Assembly (NCBI RefSeq): GCF_024436415.1
Contig: NZ_JAFMZQ010000001.1
Coordinates: forward strand, 1,798,001-1,862,000
Direction: 5' to 3'
From: Pedobacter deserti
GTDB lineage: Bacteria > Bacteroidota > Bacteroidia > Sphingobacteriales > Sphingobacteriaceae
Length of the DNA stretch: 64,000 nt
In this document: one piece after another, positions 44,934 through 53,858 of the stretch
Layout: each line of letters starts with the position of its first letter
Position numbering within the stretch: position 1 is the first letter of the stretch
Notes under the pieces: generated by a model
What the model saw: only the letters and a program-made list of their open reading frames with translations
What the model was told of the DNA's origin: nothing
Databases searched by the model: none
Made by a program: the position numbers and the translations under genes

Positions 44934-45650
44934 TTAAAAGTAATCCTGCAAAAAATACGTTTCCGTATTGCAGTATAGCGAAGAATATATATTTAAGCTG
45001 TTCACGTTTGTCTGCAGCCGTCTTTTCATATGTACCAGAGGGTGACTGGTTTTAACCTGTAGCAGCTGACTGATTTGCTTATCGCCGTTTATGGCCCATA
45101 TTTTCTGATCACCTTCCTTTACCTTAATAAAATAGAATTCTTCCAGCGTTTTAAATAATGATTGATTCTCCAGGTTGCGGCTTGTAAACCTCGGTAAATG
45201 ATGATCTGTGATGTAAGTCTCCTCGTAAAGAACCGGTTTCTGATCAAGGAAACGCAACCGTGTAAAGTAAATACAGCCCGTTGAGATTTCCTGAATATCC
45301 AGTTCATAAAAGAAGTCGGCAGGCCATGGGAGTTTTACAGGCTTCTGAAGAATATTCGTAGTAAGTGAGCGGTTGCCCACACTAGCTGTTACACCCCGGA
45401 GCGATAAAATACCGAGCCCGTTTTTGGGTTCAGACACAATACTGCCTTTTCCGTGCCTGCGCGTAATGTGACCGGACGCCGTGAGCGCCGCTAAGGCTTG
45501 GCGGATGGTGGGGCGTGTCGTCGAATAGTGCTTGCTGAGATCATTTTCTGAGGGTATCAGGTCACCCTTTTTATAGTCACCTTTTTCTATAGCTTGCTTG
45601 AGTTCTTCTATTATCTTTTGGTATAAAGGCGTTAAATCTTTTCTGTCCAT
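44934..45650 (-). CDS. GntR family regulator with UTRA domain
   Basis: A 238-residue HutC-subfamily regulator. The N-terminal winged helix (about 5-75) includes IPSENDLSKHYSTTRPTIRQ, and the C-terminal UTRA domain (about 90-235) binds a small effector, usually a sugar phosphate or amino acid derivative. It is divergent from the aldolase-oxidoreductase-isomerase-kinase operon, with a perfect palindrome (45725-45738) in the gap, so it most likely represses that operon and itself and responds to a pathway intermediate. Confidence 0.92.
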   Translation of the reverse strand: MDRKDLTPLYQKIIEELKQAIEKGDYKKGDLIPSENDLSKHYSTTRPTIRQALAALTASGHITRRHGKGSIVSEPKNGLGILSLRGVTASVGNRSLTTNILQKPVKLPWPADFFYELDIQEISTGCIYFTRLRFLDQKPVLYEETYITDHHLPRFTSRNLENQSLFKTLEEFYFIKVKEGDQKIWAINGDKQISQLLQVKTSHPLVHMKRRLQTNVNSLNIYSSLYCNTETYFLQDYF

Positions 45651-45724
45651 GAAACGGGATATACTGGTTGCCCATAAAGTTACAATTATCCTTTAATAAT
45701 ACGGATCTCTCTAAAAAATGGAAT

Positions 45725-45738
45725 CTTGTATATACAAG
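45725..45738. promoter_or_regulatory. Putative GntR operator
   Basis: CTTGTATATACAAG is a perfect 14-base palindrome with the GTATAtAC-like centre common to GntR/HutC operators. It sits between the divergent gntR gene and the sugar operon, about 75 bases from gntR. A weak -7-like TATATTGC follows at 45753-45760. Confidence 0.65.
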
Positions 45739-45842
45739 TTGTTTTCTTTTTGTATATTGCTTATGCTTTAACCGTATGAACGTTTCGGGGCATTGGGGTC
45801 TTTATGGCTGCAAGTTCAGGTCTCCGATCATCTAAAATTAAA

Positions 45843-46682
45843 ATGATACAATACCGATTAAACAGATTATTCAATAGTAAGTCAGGCAACTGCTTCGATG
45901 TTGCCATCGACCATGGATTTTTCAATGAGGCAGCATTTTTACAGGGCATTGAAAACATCAGTTCAGCCGTGAATACCCTGGTCGATGCAGGGCCCGACGC
46001 CATCCAGTTAACTGTCGGACAGGCACACTACCTTCAGTCTATCGCAGGCAGGCAAAAGCCGTCCTTGGTATTGCGTACCGACGTGGCCAATGTATATGGC
46101 AGGGAATTGCCACGAGCCTTGTTCAGTCGCATGATCGACCAGCCTGTGGAGCAAGCTCTCCGGCTCGATGCAGCCTGTGTGGTAGTCAATCTTTTCGCAA
46201 TACCCGGTCAGCCCGAGGTTACCGATCAGTGCGTTACAAACATTTTGAGGATTAAACCTCTTTGTGAACAATACGGTATGCCCCTGATGATCGAGCCCCT
46301 TGTTTTCCGGCCCAACAGCGAAGCAGGCGGGTATATGGTCGACGGTGACCCAAATAAAATCGTGCCGCTGGTGCGGCAAGGGGTCGAACTTGGTGCCGAT
46401 ATCATTAAGGCCGATCCGACCGACGACGTAAACGAGTATTTTAGGGTTGTCGAGACCGCCGGAAGAATTCCTGTGCTCGTGAGGGGTGGCGGCAAGGCGG
46501 CCGACCGGGACATCCTGGAGCGAACTTACCAGCTTATGCAGCAGGGCGTCAGGGGTATTGTTTACGGAAGAAATGTGATCCAGCATGCAAACCCTGCGGG
46601 CATGACCCAGGCGCTAATGGCCATCGTACATGATGGCGCACTTCCACAGGATGCATACAGTCTGATTACAATTCAAAATTGA
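45843..46682 (+). CDS. DhnA-type class I aldolase
   Basis: A 279-residue TIM-barrel aldolase of the DhnA/LsrF group. Motifs: CFDVAIDHGFF (N-terminal Asp/His), the Schiff-base lysine in GADIIKADPTDDV, and phosphate-binding LVRGGGK and GIVYGRNVIQ. These fit cleavage of a phosphorylated ketose. I start at 45843 (MIQYRLNRLF); an in-frame ATG at 45804 would add 13 residues. First gene of the operon with Gfo/Idh, isomerase and kinase genes, next start 10 bases on. Confidence 0.8.
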   Translation: MIQYRLNRLFNSKSGNCFDVAIDHGFFNEAAFLQGIENISSAVNTLVDAGPDAIQLTVGQAHYLQSIAGRQKPSLVLRTDVANVYGRELPRALFSRMIDQPVEQALRLDAACVVVNLFAIPGQPEVTDQCVTNILRIKPLCEQYGMPLMIEPLVFRPNSEAGGYMVDGDPNKIVPLVRQGVELGADIIKADPTDDVNEYFRVVETAGRIPVLVRGGGKAADRDILERTYQLMQQGVRGIVYGRNVIQHANPAGMTQALMAIVHDGALPQDAYSLITIQN

Positions 46683-46692
46683 TCGTTCCTTC

Positions 46693-47847
46693 ATGAAGCA
46701 AGTTAACATAGCTATTATTGGCGGCGGACTTATGGGGAAAGAAGCCGCCGGTGCTTTCGGACGCTGGTTCACACTCAATAACTTTCCTGTTCGGGTTGCG
46801 CTTACCGCCGTCTGCGATTTGAATGAGCAGGTGCTTGCCTGGTATAAGGCTGTTCCGGGTGTCGAACTTCTTACTACAGACTATCGGGAATTGCTCGAAC
46901 ATCCAGGTGTCGACGTTGTATATGTGGCGCTTCCGCATCACCTTCACAGGCAGGTATACATCGATGTGCTGGCGGCGGGCAAAGATCTTCTTGCCGAGAA
47001 ACCGTTCGGAATAGATCTTGAAGCTGCAGTCGAGATAAGGAAAGCAGCAGAATCATACGGACGGTTTGTGCGCTGCTCTTCTGAAATGCCCTTTTTGCCC
47101 GGTCCACAGCGTGTCATAGAAGAAGTGACCTCCGGTCGCCTCGGAAAGATCATTGAAATCAAAGCTGGCTTTCTGCATTCCAGTGATCTGGATCCAACGA
47201 AACCGATCAACTGGAAACGCCAGGTGCAATATTGCGGCGAGATAGGTGTGATGGGCGATCTTGGTATGCATGTCTTACATGTGCCTTTGCGTCTGGGCTG
47301 GAAACCAGTCACCATCTACGCGCAGTTGCAGGGTATCATTACAGAGCGACCTGATGGGGCGGGGGGTGTTGCAGCGTGCGATACCTGGAACAATGCCACA
47401 CTCTCTGCCAGCGTAGAAATAGACGGGAATCTGGTGCCAATGAGCCTCGAAACCAAACGTATTGCTCCTGGCGAGACCAATACCTGGTATATCGAAGTGC
47501 TTGGTACGGCAGGCGGTGTAAAGTATAGCACCAAAAATACCAAGACTTTATGGACCTTTAGGGCCGACAAAAGCGGCCAGCAATGGCAGCAAACCGATCT
47601 TGGATTTAAGGGAATTCCCTTTCCAACAGTAACCGGCGCGATATTCGAGCCGGGTTTTTCGGATTGCTTTATGCAGATGCTCGCTGCCTATGTAGCCGAA
47701 AGAGAGGGACGTCTGGAAGGCAGGTTCGGATGTGTGACGCCCGATGAGGCGGTGGCCAGTCACCAGGTGTTTCTCGCCGCTCTTCGTTCGCATAAGAAGA
47801 ATACGGTAGAACACGTGACATATGACCAGCAAATGCAACAAGTATGA
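46693..47847 (+). CDS. Gfo/Idh/MocA family oxidoreductase
   Basis: A 384-residue NAD(P)-dependent dehydrogenase of sugars or inositols. The N-terminal Rossmann fold begins VNIAIIGGGLMGKEAAGAF; LLAEKPFGID holds the EKP catalytic lysine, and GEIGVMGDLGMHVLHVP is the substrate-domain stretch with active-site Asp/His. It overlaps the isomerase gene by 4 bases. In this operon it may oxidise the starting sugar or an aldose before isomerisation, or reduce an aldolase product; the sequence cannot decide. Confidence 0.9.
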   Translation: MKQVNIAIIGGGLMGKEAAGAFGRWFTLNNFPVRVALTAVCDLNEQVLAWYKAVPGVELLTTDYRELLEHPGVDVVYVALPHHLHRQVYIDVLAAGKDLLAEKPFGIDLEAAVEIRKAAESYGRFVRCSSEMPFLPGPQRVIEEVTSGRLGKIIEIKAGFLHSSDLDPTKPINWKRQVQYCGEIGVMGDLGMHVLHVPLRLGWKPVTIYAQLQGIITERPDGAGGVAACDTWNNATLSASVEIDGNLVPMSLETKRIAPGETNTWYIEVLGTAGGVKYSTKNTKTLWTFRADKSGQQWQQTDLGFKGIPFPTVTGAIFEPGFSDCFMQMLAAYVAEREGRLEGRFGCVTPDEAVASHQVFLAALRSHKKNTVEHVTYDQQMQQV

Positions 47848-48416
47848 AAAGATCAGAAATTAATAACACCATAAAGCACGCTACCGCTTTTTTTAAGCAT
47901 CACGGATGGGCGCTGCCGCCGCAACCGAGATGGGACGTAACCGACTTTGGTTTAGCCGATTTTCTGAAATGCGGACTGGCTTTGGTAAACCTGGCCGAAG
48001 AGGAGGAATACTGTGAAAAGTTGATGTATGCACAGAAGAATCAGGTAACCCCGGCCCATACGCACCTAAAGAAGAAGGAAGACATTATCTGCCGCACGGG
48101 AGTTCTTATCGTACAGCTCTGGCGTAATGATCCGCGACAAGACAGTGGGTCCGGTGTAATGCAGGTTAAGGTGAACGGCCAAATGCGAGATCTTCAGTCG
48201 GGTGATAAGCTGTCACTGAGATCAGGCGAACGGGTCACTATTTTGCCTGGCATATGGCATGAGTTCTACCCTGAATCAGATGAATGCATCATCGGGGAAG
48301 TTTCTACGGCAAATGATGATATTAACGACAATTTTTTCACCGATAGCAGGATCGGGCGTTTTTCGGAGATCGATGAAGACGAACCTGCGATCTTAAAATT
48401 ACTTAGCGACAAATGA
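47844..48416 (+). CDS. D-lyxose/D-mannose isomerase-family cupin
   Basis: A 190-residue cupin of the lyxose isomerase group. The metal site is visible as PAHTHLKKKEDIICR (two His and a Glu) with a later His in GIWHEFYPES. Characterised relatives interconvert D-lyxose/D-xylulose and D-mannose/D-fructose; this one is shorter than the roughly 227-residue E. coli enzyme. Start overlaps the oxidoreductase stop and its stop overlaps the kinase start (ATGA). Confidence 0.85.
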   Translation: MKRSEINNTIKHATAFFKHHGWALPPQPRWDVTDFGLADFLKCGLALVNLAEEEEYCEKLMYAQKNQVTPAHTHLKKKEDIICRTGVLIVQLWRNDPRQDSGSGVMQVKVNGQMRDLQSGDKLSLRSGERVTILPGIWHEFYPESDECIIGEVSTANDDINDNFFTDSRIGRFSEIDEDEPAILKLLSDK

Positions 48417-49426
48417 TCAGGCAAGGCATTCTCGTAGCCGGCAACTGGATCATTGATAAGGTTAAGCTTATCGATGTCTATCCGGAAGAGGAAAAGCTGG
48501 TCAATATATCTTCCGAACATAACAGCAACGGCGGTTCGGCGTACAACGTTTTAATGGCGCTTGTTAAACTAGGTTCAAGTTTTCCCCTTTCGGCGCTCGG
48601 ACTCGTGGGCGCCGACCCGCGTGGTGAACAGATCGTCGAGCATTGCCGGCGATTGCAGATCGATACGCGCCAGCTCCGGACAATGCCCGGGGCTCATACC
48701 TCCTACACAGACGTAATGACGGTCGCCGGTACTGGAAAAAGAACGTTTTTCCATCAGCGCGGGGCCAACGCACAGCTTGATATTGAGCACTTTAACTTTG
48801 AAGTTTCAAACGCGCGTATCTTCCATCTTGGATACCTTCTTCTGCTCGATCAGCTCGATAAAATTGAGGAAAACGGCGTCACCCGTGCTTCAAAGGTTTT
48901 CGAAGCGGCGCGCAGCAAAGGATTCGTCACCTCAGCCGATATCGTGAGCGAGCGGTCGGACAGGTTTAGAAGTGTGGTGCCATCCGCACTACCACATATC
49001 GATTATCTCTTCGTCAATGAGTTTGAAGCATGTAAGATCACGGGGATACAAACCACTGATGAATCTGGTCAGGCCATAAAAGCACAATGTTTTCAGGCTG
49101 CCGAAAAGATCATCGGCATGGGCGTAAAGCAGTGGGTATTGCTTCATTTCCCAGAGGGTGTAACTGCGGTAAGCGCTTCGGGAGAAAAGCTTTTCCAGCC
49201 ATCCGTTAACCTGCCCGCCTCACAAATCGCTGGGGCAGTAGGGGCGGGCGACGCTTTTGCAGCGGGTGTACTGATGGGTGTGCATGAAGGCTCGCCTATG
49301 GAGCACTGCCTTAAATTAGGGGTATGCGCAGCCGCTTCAAGTCTTTTTCACGCAACTTCGTCAGATGGTATCATCTCCAAGGAAGAATGCCTGAAGCTGC
49401 CGGCCAAATATGGTCTGCGCGACTGA
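48413..49426 (+). CDS. PfkB family carbohydrate kinase
   Basis: A 337-residue ribokinase-fold enzyme. It opens with GILVAGNWIIDKVK, has the NGGSAYNVLMALVKLGS substrate-binding stretch and the catalytic anion-hole motif GAVGAGDAFAAGVLMG (about 277-292). It phosphorylates a sugar or sugar acid. With the isomerase before it and an aldolase in the same operon, a ketose is the natural substrate (inference). Convergent with the GIN-domain gene. Confidence 0.9.
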   Translation: MIRQGILVAGNWIIDKVKLIDVYPEEEKLVNISSEHNSNGGSAYNVLMALVKLGSSFPLSALGLVGADPRGEQIVEHCRRLQIDTRQLRTMPGAHTSYTDVMTVAGTGKRTFFHQRGANAQLDIEHFNFEVSNARIFHLGYLLLLDQLDKIEENGVTRASKVFEAARSKGFVTSADIVSERSDRFRSVVPSALPHIDYLFVNEFEACKITGIQTTDESGQAIKAQCFQAAEKIIGMGVKQWVLLHFPEGVTAVSASGEKLFQPSVNLPASQIAGAVGAGDAFAAGVLMGVHEGSPMEHCLKLGVCAAASSLFHATSSDGIISKEECLKLPAKYGLRD

Positions 49427-50104
49427 TTACATCTTTTCTACGCTGCCTTTGCCAAACACTTTTTGCTCGATGTTGGGGTTTCCTGCATAATAAACCATGC
49501 CCGAGCCACTGATCAGCGCCTTGATCGTGTCGCTCACATGCGCATACACCGAGCCAGATCCGCTAATGCGTGCGTTTAAATCTGATGCATTTCCAGTCAG
49601 ACGTATAGTTCCTGACCCGCTCAGCGTAGCTGTAACCTTATCTGCATCAACTTCGGCTTCTATGGTGCCCGACCCGCTTAACGAAGTCGCGAGTTCAGCA
49701 GCGTGCACAGCGCCCTTCACAGTCAGACTCCCATTTCCGCTCACTGTTAGGCTGGTTAGGGTTTTTGCCGTCACATGAGCAATGATCTTTTTGCCCTCGT
49801 ATTTTTTTGCCCAGCTTTTTATGCTGATGTCTGGCCTTACCACAAGCAAACTTCCCTGAACTTCTCCGCTTAGCGAAGAAATCGCATCCGCATCGCCTTC
49901 AAAGCGGATGCTTTCCGTGTCACCCATCGTGACAATCACCGTTATCGGCCCGGTTGCGACAATCCCTTTAAAGCTTTTAAGGTTGGTCTGAACGCCAGAA
50001 GCAGGCGATACGAGAACAGGCTGGTCTTTTTCAGAAGCACGCACACCCTGATTCAGGGCAGACACAATCACCGCGAAGAAAAATAATCTTTTAATCATAT
50101 GCAT
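49427..50104 (-). CDS. Secreted head-GIN domain (DUF2807) protein
   Basis: A 225-residue protein with a signal peptide (MHMIKRLFFFAVIVSALNQGVRA) and a right-handed beta-helix-like putative auto-transporter adhesin head. The C-terminal half repeats SGSG turns (SGNGSL, SGSGTI twice, SGSGSV, SGSGMV) about every 15-20 residues, typical of DUF2807. The longer in-frame start at 50176 would add 24 unlikely residues. Function unknown; probably an envelope surface protein. Confidence 0.85.
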   Translation of the reverse strand: MHMIKRLFFFAVIVSALNQGVRASEKDQPVLVSPASGVQTNLKSFKGIVATGPITVIVTMGDTESIRFEGDADAISSLSGEVQGSLLVVRPDISIKSWAKKYEGKKIIAHVTAKTLTSLTVSGNGSLTVKGAVHAAELATSLSGSGTIEAEVDADKVTATLSGSGTIRLTGNASDLNARISGSGSVYAHVSDTIKALISGSGMVYYAGNPNIEQKVFGKGSVEKM

Positions 50105-50216
50105 TAGACGACTGCAGACGCGAAAAGTTGCATCAGCCAGCGAATTTATTTTTATATATTGCAAACCTAAAACCAAATTATTAACAACTTAACAACACCT
50201 GCTGCCAAGTACTCCG

Positions 50217-51755
50217 ATGAAAACCATTACAAAACATATTTTTCTGATCGTTCTTTTCGCCGTTTCTGTTTTGCATGCCGGCGCACAAAATAGTATACAG
50301 GCCGTAATACCGGGCGATTTCGCCGACCCCTCGGTGATCCGTAAAGGCAGTCAATACTATGCCATAGGCACCTCGTCCGAATGGGCACCGCATTTTCCAA
50401 TATACACTTCAAAAAACCTGAAGGACTGGAAGCAAACGGGCTTTGTATTTGATGTAAAGCCCGAGTGGACTTCCTCATCATTTTGGGCGCCCGAGTACTA
50501 CTACCACAAGGGCACCTATTACGTTTACTATACAGCCCGCCGAAAGTCAGACAACGTCTCCTGTATAGGTGTGGCAACTTCCAAATTCCCTGACAGGGGA
50601 TTTAAAGATCATGGAATCATCGTGGCGCATGGAAAAGAAGCCATTGATGCCTTTATCTTCAATGATAACGGTCAGTTATATATGACATATAAGGCTTACG
50701 GTCTAGACGGCCGGCCGATTGAGATCCTGGGCAGCAAGTTATCGGACGACGGCCTGAAACTTGAAGGCGAAACCTTCACGATGATGAAAGACAACAATGG
50801 TATCGGCCTGGAGGGACAGAGTATCCTTAAAAAGGACGATTATTACTATCTCTTTTATTCAGTAGGAAACTGCTGCGGGGCAAAGTGCGATTACAATGTT
50901 AGGATTGCGCGCTCAAAATCGTTCATGGGGCCTTATGAGAATGATCCTGCAAACCCTGCTTTGCAGGAAAATGCGGACTGGAAATGTTCTGGTCACGGTA
51001 CGTTCGTGAATTCGACGGATGGTAAGTACTATTATCTTTATCATGCATATAATAAACATACCAACGTATACACGGGTCGCCAGGGCATGCTGGCCGAACT
51101 CCAGTGGCAAGGACAAAACCAATGGCCAGTGTTCAAGACGTTGTCAGCCGATCGTCCAAATGCTGAACTCCATATTTCTGATCGTTTTGCTGGCAGCAGC
51201 CCGGCAAAGCATTGGCAGTGGGACTTCCGCAATTCCACACCTGTGGTTAAACAGCACAAAAAGCAGCTTCATTTATCCGGTATAATAAAGTCAGATAACC
51301 CAAGCGGCATCGTTTACACCGTACGTCCGGCACAACTCGGATATGAGATCAGTACTACCGTTACAAATCAAAATGCTTCGCAGAAAGGTCTGGCCGTTTA
51401 CGGCGATGCCAACGCATCAATAGGTGTGAGTATTGCCGGAACCGAAATCCAGTTCTGGATGGTAAAAGACAACAAGCGTAAGGTCATAAGCAAAGCCATG
51501 GCTGGTCAGCCTTCAGCGCACATCAGGCAGAATGCAGCTGTGCCTGTTAGTTTGAAACTGACGGTTAGCGATCAGCTTGATTGCAAAGCTTATTGGAAAC
51601 AGGGCTCGGGTGAGTGGCAGGCGCTTCCAACAAGCAATGCCGTATCAGTCAGCTTCCTTCCGCCATGGGACAGAAGTCCACGCGCAGGTTTGCATTTCAA
51701 TGGCGCAGCGTCTGATGAAGCCGTATTCAGTCAGTTCGATCTAAAATACCTTTAA
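50217..51755 (+). CDS. Glycoside hydrolase family 43 protein
   Basis: A 512-residue secreted enzyme (signal peptide ending HAGAQ). The five-bladed propeller has the GH43 triad: general base Asp in GDFADPSVIRKG (about 36), modulating Asp in EAIDAFIFNDNG (about 142) and acid Glu in GIGLEGQSILKK (about 200). After about residue 320 a jelly-roll-like domain (HISDRFAGSS..., LHFNGA) follows. Family members cut arabinosyl or xylosyl linkages. It is divergent from the GIN-domain gene. Confidence 0.88.
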   Translation: MKTITKHIFLIVLFAVSVLHAGAQNSIQAVIPGDFADPSVIRKGSQYYAIGTSSEWAPHFPIYTSKNLKDWKQTGFVFDVKPEWTSSSFWAPEYYYHKGTYYVYYTARRKSDNVSCIGVATSKFPDRGFKDHGIIVAHGKEAIDAFIFNDNGQLYMTYKAYGLDGRPIEILGSKLSDDGLKLEGETFTMMKDNNGIGLEGQSILKKDDYYYLFYSVGNCCGAKCDYNVRIARSKSFMGPYENDPANPALQENADWKCSGHGTFVNSTDGKYYYLYHAYNKHTNVYTGRQGMLAELQWQGQNQWPVFKTLSADRPNAELHISDRFAGSSPAKHWQWDFRNSTPVVKQHKKQLHLSGIIKSDNPSGIVYTVRPAQLGYEISTTVTNQNASQKGLAVYGDANASIGVSIAGTEIQFWMVKDNKRKVISKAMAGQPSAHIRQNAAVPVSLKLTVSDQLDCKAYWKQGSGEWQALPTSNAVSVSFLPPWDRSPRAGLHFNGAASDEAVFSQFDLKYL

Positions 51756-51858
51756 ACCCATATACAGTCGCTGGTTTGGCTGGCTATACCCGGCAAATGC
51801 GAACAAAGTCGTCCCCAGACTTCCATCACGCATTGTCCAGCTTTTTGTGGACGACAGC

Positions 51859-51891
51859 TGAGCAATGTCTGAACAACGTCTGAGCAATGTC
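51859..51891. repeat. Three tandem 11-base repeats
   Basis: TGAGCAATGTC, TGAACAACGTC and TGAGCAATGTC follow each other without spacing in the 153-base gap between convergent GH43 and MscS genes. Copies 1 and 3 are identical; copy 2 differs at two bases. Confidence 0.75.
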
Positions 51892-51908
51892 CGAATAGCA
51901 AACAGAGG

Positions 51909-53678
51909 CTAAGGCTTCTTTTGGCTTAGCACAGAACCTTCAGGAGGGTATGGAATAGTGTTTTTGAGTGAATCTATTTTTTGCTGATCAAACTTTGGCA
52001 GCTGCATTTCATTACGAGTTATCCAGTCGCCAACCTTTTCTGCGGCGAGTTTTGTCTGTTCCTCAGAAATACCTGCGTCCTGAGCCACATAAACGGTTTG
52101 CGACGGGAAAGCCAGGCCTGTGCCACTTTCTTTGATTTTGTCCATAAAGCGCAAAAGCAGATCTTCCTTTACCTCAAGGAAAATATCAAAGTCAGGCGCA
52201 TCAATGTACGACCACACCTCCAGGTTCAATGAACTTTCCCCAAATCCGGCGAAACGAATGCGCGCCGGGTCGGGGTTGACCATTGGATGGCTGTACAGAA
52301 TCGCACGTAACTCTACCAGCAGGTAACGTATCTGGTCAGGTGTCGTTTCATATCTTAACCGAAGTACCGGATTAAACAGGAAGCGGTCCCGATGCGCAAA
52401 ATTATCAATTCGGGTTGAAGAAAATTCTCCGTTTGGAATGGTCACCACGCTGCGTTCACCTGTGCGGAGTTTGGTAGAGCGCATACCAATCGATTCAACC
52501 GTACCAGAAGTGGCGCCCACGGTCACAAAATCGCCCACCCGAATAGGTTGATCGGCTATAAGCGTTACACTTCCAACAAAGTTTTCGACGGTCTTTTGAG
52601 CACCCAGGGCCAACGCAATACCACCAATACCCAAAGCCGCAAGTCCGGTCGTAACGTCCACGCCAAGGGCGCTCAGTACAGCGATGATTCCAATAATGAT
52701 GATTGCTACCTTAATAGTCCTGCGAAGAAAAAGGATGACCGACAAAGCGGACACCCGGCCACGTTTGCTCATTCGATTCTTGCTGAACTCGCCGATAAAG
52801 TCTGTCAGCCGGGAGAGGAAGATCATTATAGCTATGATCCCCACGATCAGCGTAACGCCGCTAAATTTCTGGCGCACAATGATAGAGATGCCGACCTGCT
52901 GAGAAATGGCCACAAAAAACGCTACCGCAAGGTACAAGCGGAACGGAACATCAACCACGCTAATGATATCGCAGATATGCTCGTAACGTTTCCGGTTCCA
53001 GATCTTCAAAATGAGGAATCTTAAAATAAAAGTGATGCACCATGCAATACCATACGATAACAGGGCCAGCAGCAGCATGGCCAGCCAGTGTCCTATAGGA
53101 ACACCCGCCAGTAACCGCTCTTTAAGTGGGGCGGGAAGAGCTTTGTTCACGAGCAGCGCCTCATTTGTCTTGATCGCCGCAATCTCATTTACTGTCTCCG
53201 AAGAAAATTGCCATAACGTTGGCTGCCCGGCTTTTTCCGTGCTTGCCGCAATGAGGTTAATCACTTCACCTTCTACGGTGATGGTACCTACCAGATCAGT
53301 GCCCGCCGCGAGGTCATCATCTAGCCGACCGGAAACTTTATTGCTGATCCAGGACGAGGGCATGATATTACCACCCTGATCCAGCAAGCGCTGGAAGGCC
53401 AGTACAATGCGTTCCCGTTCTGCCTCGCGTTGCTGTCGGCGGGTCAACTGCAGGTACTGACTTGCCCGCATGTAATTTTGGTCAGACATGGCTTTAAGAA
53501 AGCCTGAAACCATGCCGCGGGGTGTTCCGCGACCCAAAGAGTCTTCAGGGATTTCGGGAGCGGCGGCTTCGTTATTTTCAACTGGTGTTTCCGGTAAAAG
53601 TTGTGCGGCTGCGGGTGTCGACAGGGTCGCAATCAGGCAAGTCAATACGATAAATAGTGGTTTAAATGATAAAGGCAT
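51909..53678 (-). CDS. MscS family mechanosensitive channel
   Basis: A 589-residue protein. It has a signal peptide, a periplasmic domain of about 200 residues, three to five membrane helices, and the MscS pore segment (LAALGIGGIALALGAQKTVEN, about 353-373) with the cytosolic beta domain VGDFVTVGATSGTVESIGMR. The Gly/Ala spacing in the pore helix is canonical. Long periplasmic N-termini like this occur in MscK/YbdG-type channels. Roughly 180 bases separate it from guaB, divergent. Confidence 0.92.
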   Translation of the reverse strand: MPLSFKPLFIVLTCLIATLSTPAAAQLLPETPVENNEAAAPEIPEDSLGRGTPRGMVSGFLKAMSDQNYMRASQYLQLTRRQQREAERERIVLAFQRLLDQGGNIMPSSWISNKVSGRLDDDLAAGTDLVGTITVEGEVINLIAASTEKAGQPTLWQFSSETVNEIAAIKTNEALLVNKALPAPLKERLLAGVPIGHWLAMLLLALLSYGIAWCITFILRFLILKIWNRKRYEHICDIISVVDVPFRLYLAVAFFVAISQQVGISIIVRQKFSGVTLIVGIIAIMIFLSRLTDFIGEFSKNRMSKRGRVSALSVILFLRRTIKVAIIIIGIIAVLSALGVDVTTGLAALGIGGIALALGAQKTVENFVGSVTLIADQPIRVGDFVTVGATSGTVESIGMRSTKLRTGERSVVTIPNGEFSSTRIDNFAHRDRFLFNPVLRLRYETTPDQIRYLLVELRAILYSHPMVNPDPARIRFAGFGESSLNLEVWSYIDAPDFDIFLEVKEDLLLRFMDKIKESGTGLAFPSQTVYVAQDAGISEEQTKLAAEKVGDWITRNEMQLPKFDQQKIDSLKNTIPYPPEGSVLSQKKP

Positions 53679-53795
53679 ACCGTATTAACAGTGCAAGCCG
53701 TAATTAGTTTTTGCCAGTGTGCGGGCAACCGAAAGCGGGTATTTAATCTGTAAAATGTAAACTTTCGCTAACACCGTTCTATATCCTCGCAATTA

Positions 53796-53826
53796 TTGTG
53801 CAGTGCTGAAAAAAACAGTATCTTTG
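53796..53826 (+). promoter_or_regulatory. Promoter of guaB
   Basis: TTG (53796-53798) and TATCTTTG (53819-53826) are 20 bases apart, matching the Bacteroidota promoter. The upstream in-frame ATG at 53796 lies at the promoter and cannot be the start. Confidence 0.75.
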
Positions 53827-53858
53827 CCCGGCAAATAGTAACTCTTAAATTATTTGCT

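Noticed and set aside
46008..46586. 192-codon open frame on the minus strand
   Set aside because: Antisense to the DhnA-type aldolase, whose catalytic motifs are clear.
45843..49426. Naming the operon as sulfoquinovose (sulfo-EMP) degradation
   Set aside because: Only the enzyme logic matches; the isomerase and oxidoreductase families differ from E. coli YihS and YihU, and no sulfoquinovosidase or sulfonate exporter is present.
51859..51891. Possible CRISPR array
   Set aside because: Units are 11 bases, directly adjacent with no spacers, and there are no cas genes.
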